DNA from: Nitrosomonas sp.
Lineage (GTDB): Bacteria > Pseudomonadota > Gammaproteobacteria > Burkholderiales > Nitrosomonadaceae
Assembly: GCA_016721865.1 (NCBI GenBank)
Contig: JADKHF010000044.1
Coordinates: 1 to 64,000 of the forward strand
Length of the DNA: 64,000 bases
Direction of reading: 5' to 3'
Below are positions 17,327-25,465 of the stretch, piece after piece. The position numbers were made by a program, and so were the translations under genes. How positions within the stretch are numbered: the first letter of the stretch is position 1; each line of letters starts with the position of its first letter. The notes beneath the pieces are model-generated. The model ran no database searches. It had not been told where the DNA came from and saw nothing but the letters and a program-made list of their open reading frames with translations.

Positions 17327-17947
17327 TTAAATTCCAGTATCCAGTTTACTCTGTGAAAGAATCAAATACTTATGATGTAACTGAATTACCTGTGCTTTCA
17401 GATAATCTATATCCTGATTATTGATGATAACATCATCAGCTTTTTGTAAGCGCACTTTTCGCGAGATCTGTGCTGCCATAATCGCTTTTACCTTTTGTTC
17501 AGATAAATTGCTGCGCGCCATGGTACGTAAAATTTGCTGCTGCTCCTCACAATCGACGACCAGAATTCGTTGAATAATCTTGTCATAGTCATTTGTTTCA
17601 AATAACAAGGGGACAACGATTATGCTGTAGGGAGAATGGGTTTGTGCAATTTGTTGAACAGTTTCTTTAAGAATAAGCGGGTGTAGAATCTTTTCGAGCT
17701 TAAGCCGTGAATCACTATCCGAGAAAATCAGGTTACGCATCTTTTCCCTATCCAAAGCACCATCCACCGCAATCAAATTATCTCGGAATGCATTCCGAAC
17801 CAGGCCAATAGCTAAACCATCAGGCTGGGTTAATTTTCGAGCAATTACATCGGTATCAATAACGTCAATACCTAAATCTAAGAAGAATTGACTGGCACTG
17901 GATTTTCCACAACCAATCCCTCCAGTCAATCCAACGATAAAAGTCAT
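17327..17947 (-). CDS. coaE: Dephospho-CoA kinase
   Basis: 206 residues with the P-loop IVGLTGGIGCGKSSASQFF at the N-terminus, DIGIDVIDTDVIARKLTQ for the substrate region, and FDTNDYDKI-like and VVDCEEQQQILRTMARSN later. It phosphorylates the 3'-hydroxyl of dephospho-CoA in the last step of CoA synthesis. It follows pilD with a three-base gap. The preceding step in the pathway, coaD, is also in this window (30167-30646). Confidence 0.96.
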   Translation of the reverse strand: MTFIVGLTGGIGCGKSSASQFFLDLGIDVIDTDVIARKLTQPDGLAIGLVRNAFRDNLIAVDGALDREKMRNLIFSDSDSRLKLEKILHPLILKETVQQIAQTHSPYSIIVVPLLFETNDYDKIIQRILVVDCEEQQQILRTMARSNLSEQKVKAIMAAQISRKVRLQKADDVIINNQDIDYLKAQVIQLHHKYLILSQSKLDTGI

Positions 17948-17950
17948 TGC

Positions 17951-18811
17951 TCAGAATAAACCAAAATAAGCATGATTTAGCTTTTCTCCCCAGAATAGGG
18001 CGATAAGTGCCCCGCCAACCAGGTAAGGACCGAATGGAATGGGAATATTCTTATTGAGTTTGGCTGCTAACATTAATCCAATACCGACAATCGCACCGAC
18101 CAGTGATGAAAAGAGTATGACCAGCGGAAGCATATTCCATCCTAACCACGCGCCAATAGCAGACAACAATTTAAAATCGCCATAGCCCATGCCTTCTTTA
18201 CCCGTGAGAAGTTTAAAGCACCAGTAAATTGACCACAAGAAAAGATAGCCTGCTACAGCGCCAATAATCGCAGATTGAATATCAGTAAAACCGCTGTTCA
18301 TATTAACCAGTAAGCCTATCCATAATAGTGGCAACGTTATATCATCCGGCAGTAGTTGCGTGTTTATATCAATGACAGCAAGGACAATGAGTGCCCACAC
18401 AAAAATTAATACTGCAATAGTTATCAGGCCGTAACCATAATACCAGGCAATAAAACCGCTCATCAGAGCCGTTACAGCTTCTACAATAGGATAACTGAGT
18501 GAAATACGTGCATGGCACTGAGAGCAACGTCCATGTAGAAAAAGATAGCTAACAATAGGAATATTTTCCCATGTAGTTATTTTATGTCCGCAATGAATAC
18601 ATACTGAGCGAGGGGTAATCAGGTTAAATGTCGGCAACACTTTGGCCGTATCAGCATGCAACTCTGCACACTGCTGCAGCCAATTTCTTTTCATCATTTC
18701 AGGCAGACGGTATATTAAGACGTTTAGAAAACTGCCGATCATTAACCCGATTATTGCAACAAATGAAATAAAAAAAGTTGGCATATCTTGCAACATGGAT
18801 AGGAATAACAT
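17951..18811 (-). CDS. pilD: Type IV prepilin peptidase / N-methyltransferase PilD
   Basis: About 287 residues from ATG 18811; further upstream in-frame starts overlap pilC. The N-terminal domain has GSFLNVLIYRLPEMMKRNW and two CxxC pairs (CIHCGHK, CSQCHARIS). The membrane aspartyl protease residues are in DINTQLLPDDITLPL and GYGDFKLLSAIGAW. Several hydrophobic helices follow. It cleaves the leader of prepilins and methylates the new N-terminus at the inner membrane, serving type IV pili and type II secretion. Its presence implies working pilin processing although the neighbouring pilC is shifted. Confidence 0.95.
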   Translation of the reverse strand: MLFLSMLQDMPTFFISFVAIIGLMIGSFLNVLIYRLPEMMKRNWLQQCAELHADTAKVLPTFNLITPRSVCIHCGHKITTWENIPIVSYLFLHGRCSQCHARISLSYPIVEAVTALMSGFIAWYYGYGLITIAVLIFVWALIVLAVIDINTQLLPDDITLPLLWIGLLVNMNSGFTDIQSAIIGAVAGYLFLWSIYWCFKLLTGKEGMGYGDFKLLSAIGAWLGWNMLPLVILFSSLVGAIVGIGLMLAAKLNKNIPIPFGPYLVGGALIALFWGEKLNHAYFGLF

Positions 18812-18851
18812 AGCTATTTTATGTATTAGAATTGAATTCTGAGAATCACGT

Positions 18852-20073
18852 TTAATTAACAACCATACCCATTTTAAAGATGGGTAAATACATCGCAATA
18901 ACCATACCGCCAATAAGTGTTCCCAAAACAACCATTATGATGGGCTCCATCAAGCTTGACAGTGCGGCAACCGCATCATCTACTTCTGCTTCGTAGAAGT
19001 CGGCAATTTTACTTAACATGGAATCAAGCGATCCAGCCTCTTCGCCAATGGCGACCATTTGAATCACCATGTTCGGAAATACATTGGTGCTGGCCATGGA
19101 AGACATCAAACTATTTCCTGTACTGACGTCGATTTGTATGTTCTTGGTGGCTTCGTAATAAATATGATTCCCTGCCGCACCTGCGACAGAATCCAATGAC
19201 TCCACCAGAGGAACACCTGCAGCAAACATGGTTGAAAGCGTGCGTGACCAGCGTGCAATCGTGGCTTTACGTATGACTTCTCCGAAGATAGGTAACTTAA
19301 GCGCAAAACGATCCATAACACGTTGCATCGGGATTGATCGTTTCCAAGTGTATAAGAAAGCGTAAATTCCACCGCCTAGAATACCTAGAATGGCCCACCA
19401 ATAGGCAACAAAAAGTCTGAGATGGTCATTACAAGAAGCGTTGGAGCAGGCAATTCAGCACCAAACCCTTCAAATAGATCTTTAAAAGCCGGGATTACAA
19501 AAATCATGATTACCGCAGTAATGACAAAAGCAACCACGATAATCGAGATAGGGTAAAAAAGTGCAGATTTAATTTTCCCCTTAATGGCTTGAATTTTTTC
19601 TTTGTAGGTTGCCAAACGATCTAGAATGGTATCCAGAATACCGGCCGCTTCTCCTGCTCCCACGAGATTACAGTATAGTGCATCGAAGTAAAGTGGGTAT
19701 TTGCGAAATGCATCTGTCAAATTACTACCAGTTTCTACGTCGGCTTTAATATCCAAAAGTAATTTACTCAAGGCACGGTTGCTGTGACCTCTGCCCACTA
19801 TATCGAAGGCTTGTAACAGTGGCACACCAGATTTCATCATAGTAGCCAACTGACGTGTAAATAACGTTATATCTTTGTCAGTAATTGTGCCGCCGGACTG
19901 AGTTTTCTTTATTTTTGTAACCTTGATACCCTGGCGGCGTAATGTAGCCGTAACAATGACTGTTCCAGCTGCGCGCATTTCACCTTTTATCTGTTTACCG
20001 GCTCTGTCCTGGCCTTCCCACGAGTAATTAATTTCTTTAGTTTATTTTCTGTGTGCGCTGTCACAGTTGCCAT
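18852..20073 (-). pseudogene. pilC: Type IV pilus inner-membrane platform protein PilC, two frameshifts
   Basis: Three frames join to one PilC of about 405 residues. ATG 20073, preceded by GAGGAG, opens the N-terminus (MATVTAHTENKL). A shift at 20036-20038 (A3 in the coding strand where A4 is expected) leads to NYSWEGQDRAGKQIKGEMRA and the first GSPF domain (DITLFTRQLATMMKSGVPLL). A second shift at 19410-19414 (T5 where T6 is expected) leads to VAYWWAILGILGGGIYAFLY and the second GSPF domain, ending LPIFKMGMVVN. Both shifts are one base in a homopolymer, so sequencing error is the likelier cause. PilC is the rotor-like platform for the pilus ATPases. Confidence 0.85.
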
Positions 20074-20164
20074 AATTAGCTCCTCAAACCCTTAGAATAT
20101 TCATGAAAATATATAATAGATAAACATTGCAATGACTCAAATTCTGCTACCGTCATTAAAAATA

Positions 20165-20189
20165 AAGCTCAAAATAATATTTTGAGCTT
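20165..20189 (-). terminator. Likely intrinsic terminator of the epimerase-like gene
   Basis: A near-perfect palindrome, AAGCTCAAAATAATATTTTGAGCTT, about 75 bases after the stop at 20263. Read on the minus strand the hairpin is followed by a T-rich run (TTATTTTTAA), as expected for an intrinsic terminator. The stem is AT-rich and therefore weak. Confidence 0.6.
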
Positions 20190-20262
20190 GTACGCAACTA
20201 ACGGCATAGTCTCGTGTATTACTTAGCGCCAATTTGCATCGCATTGCGTTCGATATAAGATT

Positions 20263-21159
20263 TTATTGACTCTCTTTACGAACAGCCTTAAGGCCATCAG
20301 ATACGGTTGGGTACAACAATTTGACTTGTAATTCTTTTCTCAATCTTAGATTATTAAGCCGCCTGGATTCTTTCATGAAAGATAGCATCGCAGGTGATAT
20401 CTGTTCTTGAGCTTGAATACGGGTGATACGAGGTGGGCGCGGCAAACCAAAATGATCGGCAACCATATCAAAATACTCTCCCATTTTTAATTGCGAATCA
20501 TCGCAGGTATGATAGATTCTATTTGGCCTTGCATGCCGCAAGGCAGCGTAAATTATTCGAGCCAGATCATCTGCATGAATATGATTGGTATAACTGTCTT
20601 CCGTATCCAATAATGCAGGATGGCCCTCCCGCAAACGTGTTAATGGCAATCTGTTTGCTGCATAAATTCCCGGCACGCGTAATATGGAAACGGAGATATG
20701 ATTACGCTTTCCCCAGTTACGTATCCGTCTTTCAGCATCAATGCGTCGTATTGCACGATCACTTTCCGGATGAACAGGGTGCGTCTCGTCAATTAACGCT
20801 CCATGACAGTCACCATAAACCCCGCTGGTACTGATATAGATGAGTCGTTGTGGTAAAATCGCTGCGTGCTTTTTTGTCCGTCTGGCTAATGCAGACAGTA
20901 GATGCGCGGTTCTGCAGTCGTATAATCCTTGACTGGGTGGGGGGGCCAAGTATAGAACTAATTGTGAAATCCCAGCGAGTTTCTCAAGACTTTCCGGGAG
21001 ATCAAGATTTCCGTAAATTGGGATAATGCCATGTAACCGCAGATTTTCTGCGCTATCTAAATTACGATATAAACCGAGAATTCGGTAATGTGTCTGTAAG
21101 AGTGGCACTGCTCGTAAAGCAATATCACCACAACCAACAATTAACAGTGTTTTTTTCAT
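20263..21159 (-). CDS. NAD(P)-dependent epimerase/dehydratase-like SDR protein (YeeZ type)
   Basis: 298 residues with a Rossmann N-terminus (LLIVGCGDIALRAVPLLQTH), the extended-SDR Tyr region in RLIYISTSGVYGDCHGALID and downstream RVPGIYAANRLPLTRLREG and NHIHADDLARIIYAALRH. The substrate is not known; related proteins are annotated as nucleoside-diphosphate-sugar epimerases. The serine and tyrosine of the S-T-S...Y active site are present, but the usual YxxxK lysine is not obvious (YGDCH), so catalysis is uncertain. It is transcribed away from the ferredoxin reductase gene. Confidence 0.82.
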   Translation of the reverse strand: MKKTLLIVGCGDIALRAVPLLQTHYRILGLYRNLDSAENLRLHGIIPIYGNLDLPESLEKLAGISQLVLYLAPPPSQGLYDCRTAHLLSALARRTKKHAAILPQRLIYISTSGVYGDCHGALIDETHPVHPESDRAIRRIDAERRIRNWGKRNHISVSILRVPGIYAANRLPLTRLREGHPALLDTEDSYTNHIHADDLARIIYAALRHARPNRIYHTCDDSQLKMGEYFDMVADHFGLPRPPRITRIQAQEQISPAMLSFMKESRRLNNLRLRKELQVKLLYPTVSDGLKAVRKESQ

Positions 21160-21208
21160 ATAAGCTATTTATTTTTAATAATTATATTTTTTATTTGCCT
21201 GTCACTCA

Positions 21209-22246
21209 ATGTCGTATAAAATCATTATTAAACCTAGCGGTCATGCTCTGAAAGTAGAGTCTGGAGAAACTATTCTTGAAGCAGCCCTACGTGAAGGTTT
21301 CTCGCTGCCTTATGGCTGCCGCAATGGTTCCTGTGGAATTTGCAAAGGAAAAATCCTACAAGGAGCAGTGGACTATGGCCAGCATAGTGAAGAAACCTTG
21401 ACTGAAGAAGAGAAGCGGGACGGTAATGCATTATTTTGTTGCGCTTCTCCATTAACCGATCTGGTTATTGAATGCCATGAAATCGGTGCCACTAAGGATA
21501 TTGAAATTAAAACATTACCGTGCCGTGTACATAATCTTGAGCTTGTCGCTCCTGATGTGATGATTATTTCCCTGAAACTTCCTGCTAATCAGCGGCTGCG
21601 GTTTTTAGCAGGCCAATATATCGATATCCTGCTCAAAGATGAAAAACGCCGAAGTTTTCTTTGGCGAATGCACCTCATGATGATGAATTTTTTACAATTA
21701 CATGCACGTAATTATCCTGGAGGTGAATTTGCTGAACATGTTTTTACGTACATGAAAGTCAAAGATATTCTTCGCTTCACAGGTCCTCTTGGTTCATTCT
21801 TCTTACGTGATGCCCCCGAGAATACTTCCATTATATTTCTTGCAAGTGGTACAGGGTTCGCGCCAATCAAAAGTATTCTTGAACATATTTTTCATCAAGA
21901 GAACGCTCGAAACAATAAAATAAAAATGACACTCTACTGGGGTGCTCGTAAAAGAGCTGATTTGTATTTAGCAGATTTAGCAGATAAGTGGCAACAACAA
22001 CACAAGAATTTCACTTTTGTCCCCGTGCTGTCTGAACCCTTACCAACCGACAACTGGGAAGGGAGAACAGGTTTGGTACATGAAGCCATCATGCAAGACT
22101 TTAGCAGTTTGGAAAAACATCAGGTATATGCCTGTGGCGCTCCAGCTATGGTAAAAGCTGCTTATTACGACTTTACCAAGTCTCGCGATTTACCAACGGA
22201 TGCTTTCTTCTCCGATGTATTTGTACCCTCAATCAGCAATCTTTAA
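21209..22246 (+). CDS. 2Fe-2S ferredoxin-NAD(P)H reductase (CDP-6-deoxy-delta-3,4-glucoseen reductase-like)
   Basis: 345 residues. An N-terminal plant-type ferredoxin domain has Cys ligands in LPYGCRNGSCGICKGKIL and LFCCASPL; it is followed by an FAD domain (LAGQYIDILLKDEKRRSF) and an NAD domain (LASGTGFAPIKSILEHIF). It passes electrons from NAD(P)H through FAD to the cluster. Between 21655 and 21693 the frame is wrong: RRSF is followed by LWRMHLMMMN where the other frame reads SLANAPHDDE, the conserved flavin motif. A missing T at 21655-21658 and an extra T at 21688-21693 compensate one another. The ORF is therefore probably intact in reality, with these residues misread. Confidence 0.88.
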   Translation: MSYKIIIKPSGHALKVESGETILEAALREGFSLPYGCRNGSCGICKGKILQGAVDYGQHSEETLTEEEKRDGNALFCCASPLTDLVIECHEIGATKDIEIKTLPCRVHNLELVAPDVMIISLKLPANQRLRFLAGQYIDILLKDEKRRSFLWRMHLMMMNFLQLHARNYPGGEFAEHVFTYMKVKDILRFTGPLGSFFLRDAPENTSIIFLASGTGFAPIKSILEHIFHQENARNNKIKMTLYWGARKRADLYLADLADKWQQQHKNFTFVPVLSEPLPTDNWEGRTGLVHEAIMQDFSSLEKHQVYACGAPAMVKAAYYDFTKSRDLPTDAFFSDVFVPSISNL

Positions 22247-22270
22247 ATTGCAAAAAGAATCTTGGCCGCT

Positions 22271-23446
22271 TTAATTGAGTTGTCTGAGTGTTAATTCAAG
22301 CCCCTTATTATAATGATTCATTGCTAATTCATGTTTACCTAATTTCTCATTCAGTTGCGCCAAAGCAAAATGTGCTTTATGCCCGGGCGCAACAGATAAG
22401 CTAGCTTCTAAATAATTCTGCGCTTTACCCCAAAGCTCACAGTGCGTGCAAAGTTTACCCAATGTCAATAATATTTGCGCGTTATTGGGTTGTGATTTAA
22501 GCCAAACTTCAGCACACTCAATCTGCCTGTTAACATGATAATCCAGACATTCCGCATAGAGCTCAATCAATTCGTTATCCCATGTAATGGGAACATTCTG
22601 TTCAATGATCTGATTTGCGATCTTGCAGTTTCCCAGTGAGATATATGCACGCACGGCAGCGACAGAAAGTTTACGATCCATTTTCTCCGTGGGTGATATG
22701 TGCTGCCAATACTGATTTAGTGTCCGCAAATCGGAAGCTTTGCTTCTAATATTTTCTATTTGTGCGTCATGTTTTAATTCTTTTACCAGAATTTTATTGG
22801 CCGATTTACGTTTTGCCAGCACTTCAGTTAATTCAATGACGGCATCCCAATTTCCAGCTTGTTGTTGAGCTTCCAGTTCCAGTTGTAAAACGGCAGTCGA
22901 TTGCAAGCCCCCTTCCGAGTATAGTGATTGTAATGTATTAAGCGCTTCTTCGTAATGCCCATCATTCAGCAGAAACTCTGTTTTCGTGGCAAGACATAAT
23001 GATTTTTCATCGGGTGCTTTTTGAAGTGCAGTGTTCAGATACTGATCTCGCGCTGCGATTTCATCAAGCTTGTTTGCTGAACGAGCTGCAATGACAGCAC
23101 AAATTGCTTGTGCCGTCGATGATTCAGCTAACTTTAATGCAATAGCAGCATTTTTCTGGGCTTTAACAAAATCACCCTCAAAGTAAGCTTTTAATCCAGA
23201 GAGTAGCGTCTCGTCTGCCTTTTTATGACGATGCCGACGACTAAATCCAATTATCCCCAGAATAAATCGAACCAGAATGTAAAAAACAATAAATGCTGCG
23301 ATTATCCCAATTATGAAGTGATCAAGTGATAGCTCTATTTGATAAGGCGGCATCTCCAACAGAGCGCGCCCTGTCGTGTTTTTTGCAGCAAGTGTAACAG
23401 CTACAGCAGCGGCAAATAGTGCCAATAGCCAGAGTATCAATTTCAT
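22271..23446 (-). CDS. hemY: HemY-type TPR membrane protein
   Basis: 391 residues: two N-terminal membrane helices (LILWLLALFAAAVAVTLAAK and LDHFIIGIIAAFIVFYILVR) followed by TPR-like helical repeats (for example DQYLNTALQKAPDEKSLCLA and LTLGKLCTHCELWGKAQNYL). In proteobacteria it usually closes the hemCDXY operon and is linked to late protoheme synthesis; its exact action is unsettled. Here it follows hemD after a 150-base gap, and no hemX lies between them. Confidence 0.9.
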   Translation of the reverse strand: MKLILWLLALFAAAVAVTLAAKNTTGRALLEMPPYQIELSLDHFIIGIIAAFIVFYILVRFILGIIGFSRRHRHKKADETLLSGLKAYFEGDFVKAQKNAAIALKLAESSTAQAICAVIAARSANKLDEIAARDQYLNTALQKAPDEKSLCLATKTEFLLNDGHYEEALNTLQSLYSEGGLQSTAVLQLELEAQQQAGNWDAVIELTEVLAKRKSANKILVKELKHDAQIENIRSKASDLRTLNQYWQHISPTEKMDRKLSVAAVRAYISLGNCKIANQIIEQNVPITWDNELIELYAECLDYHVNRQIECAEVWLKSQPNNAQILLTLGKLCTHCELWGKAQNYLEASLSVAPGHKAHFALAQLNEKLGKHELAMNHYNKGLELTLRQLN

Positions 23447-23598
23447 ATTTTCTCCTCATTACAGTAGAGTCGATCATTGTTAATGTGAACCACAGATTAC
23501 ATAGACACCAGCCATGATAGGTATATGTGATGTAATAAACGCTTTTAGAATTTTAGATTTATTTCGAGCGCTCCCTTCCAGATATCTTATAAGTTGTA

Positions 23599-24396
23599 CT
23601 ATTTTCCAGTTATCTGAAAATACGCTTGCAGGCATTCCAGCAAACCTTCATCTCCAGTAGACGTCGATTTTACGATTTTTCTCAACCCCAATGTTTTCGC
23701 TGTTCGGGCAATACGCTCAGGAACTGTAAAAACTGGTGTCGATTTCAGTAATTGTTGGCCAAGCTTGCCTATTATGTCAAATAAATTATGTAATCCTTCG
23801 CTGCTTGTAATAATTACGGCATGTATCTCGCCCTGCATCCATGCAGATAATAATGACGTTGTATCAATATCTGGTTTCCTGCGTTGATAACATTCTGCGT
23901 ATTCGAGCGATGCGCCACGCTGTATGAGTGTGTCTCCCAGTAATTCCCTGCCGCCGTTACCACGAAAAATAACAACTCGTTTACCAGCCATGTCTTGCAA
24001 TTGCTCCTGCTGCAGTAATGCTTCACTATCAAAATGCTCAACTGGAACGAGTACTTCGTTGACGCCATAGTGCTTTAAAGCATCTGCACTGCCTTTTCCG
24101 ACAGCGGCAAATCTTATATACGGAGGCAAAATACGTTGCTTGCCGATTAACTGCATGGCTTTGTTGACAGCATTGGGACTGACAAATATTGCCCAATCGA
24201 ATTCATCTAAGCGGCTAATTAAATCAATCAAAGGATTTAAATCTTTTACATCCGTTATTTCCAGTACCGGAAGTAGTATTGGATTACCACCCATAGCGCG
24301 AATACCTTCTGCAAGAAAGGTAGATTGATGTATTGGGCGAGTAACCAGAATATTAATGCCGTCTAACTGTTTTTTTGCAGACAATGCTATTTCCAA
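23599..24396 (-). CDS. hemD: Uroporphyrinogen-III synthase
   Basis: 265 residues of the two-domain HemD fold. Features seen are INILVTRPIHQSTFLAEGIR at the N-terminus, WAIFVSPNAVNKAMQLI, the inter-domain RFAAVGKGSADALKHYGV, VVIFRGNGGRELLGDTL and AVIITSSEGLHNLFDIIG. It cyclises hydroxymethylbilane with inversion of ring D. Its start overlaps the end of hemC by ten bases, so the two enzymes that act in succession are translationally coupled. Confidence 0.93.
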   Translation of the reverse strand: MEIALSAKKQLDGINILVTRPIHQSTFLAEGIRAMGGNPILLPVLEITDVKDLNPLIDLISRLDEFDWAIFVSPNAVNKAMQLIGKQRILPPYIRFAAVGKGSADALKHYGVNEVLVPVEHFDSEALLQQEQLQDMAGKRVVIFRGNGGRELLGDTLIQRGASLEYAECYQRRKPDIDTTSLLSAWMQGEIHAVIITSSEGLHNLFDIIGKLGQQLLKSTPVFTVPERIARTAKTLGLRKIVKSTSTGDEGLLECLQAYFQITGK

Positions 24397-25343
24397 CCAT
24401 CTGCAGGAACTAGGGTTGCCAAGATTTCATCAGCACCTTCTGTTATTAGCTTTTCAGCCAGTTGTTGTCCCAAAGTGATGCCGGTTTCTGGCTTGCCATT
24501 TAATGCGCCGCTGACGATGCGTTTTCCATCAGGTTGTGCAACGAATCCACGTAATTCGAGTGTACCATTGATAATTTCCGCAAACGCTCCCAGTGGTACC
24601 TGGCAGCTACCTCCCAATACTCGACTTAAGGCTCGTTCTGCTTCCACACAATAGGCAGTTGCTTGGTGGTGCAAAGGCTGCATTAGCTCAACCAAATCTG
24701 TACGGTCAGCCCGGCATTCAATTCCCAAAGCACCTTGCCCCACCGCAGGTAAACTTTGTTCAGGATTCAGTAGTGCTGTGATGCGATCGGATAATCCAAG
24801 CCGTTTTAAACCAGCCGCAGCAAGAATGATTGCAGCATACTGCCCGTCATCGAGTTTACGTAACCGGGTTTGCACATTGCCACGCAATGGATGTACTTGA
24901 AGATGAGGAAACTGTGCGCGCAATTGACTTTCTCGCCGCAGGCTTGATGTGCCTACGATGCTGCCTGCGGGCAACGCATCCAGACTGGCATACTGATTGG
25001 AAACAAAAGCATCGCGAGGATCCTCCCGTTCAGTGATAGCAGCAAGCCTGAATCCCTCGGGTACATTCATGGGCATATCTTTCATTGAATGCACAGCAAT
25101 ATCAGCACGTCCATCTTCTAAAGCTTGCTCCAATTCCTTAATGAACAGCCCCTTCCCGCCTATTTTTGCTAAGGACTGATCCAGTATTTGATCGCCGCGC
25201 GTTGTCATGCCGAGTATGCTGATTTCAGTTTGCGGGTATAATTCGCCTAAACATTTCTGGATGAACTTAGCCTGCCACATTGCAAGCAGGCTTTCTCGTG
25301 ATGCAATGACGATTTTCTGGAGGGATAAAAGTGAATTGGGCAT
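24387..25343 (-). CDS. hemC: Hydroxymethylbilane synthase (porphobilinogen deaminase)
   Basis: 318 residues with strong signatures: VIASRESLLAMWQAKFIQ, FIKELEQALEDGRADIAVHS, SMKDMPMNVPEGF, VGTSSLRRESQLRAQFPHL and the cofactor-binding Cys in GGSCQVPLGAFAE. It joins four porphobilinogens into hydroxymethylbilane using a dipyrromethane cofactor. It is divergent from ppc and leads the hemC-hemD pair. High heme demand is expected in an ammonia oxidiser rich in c-type cytochromes (context, not shown here). Confidence 0.96.
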   Translation of the reverse strand: MPNSLLSLQKIVIASRESLLAMWQAKFIQKCLGELYPQTEISILGMTTRGDQILDQSLAKIGGKGLFIKELEQALEDGRADIAVHSMKDMPMNVPEGFRLAAITEREDPRDAFVSNQYASLDALPAGSIVGTSSLRRESQLRAQFPHLQVHPLRGNVQTRLRKLDDGQYAAIILAAAGLKRLGLSDRITALLNPEQSLPAVGQGALGIECRADRTDLVELMQPLHHQATAYCVEAERALSRVLGGSCQVPLGAFAEIINGTLELRGFVAQPDGKRIVSGALNGKPETGITLGQQLAEKLITEGADEILATLVPADGWK

Positions 25344-25465
25344 TAATAGTATAAAATGGAAAAATTACAAAAATTTCTTAACGACGGCCATTTTAGCATG
25401 GTCTGTATTGACTTGGCTTGTCGCAAGTGCGTGCCGGACTCATTTTTAAGTAAGTGTGTGATGCG

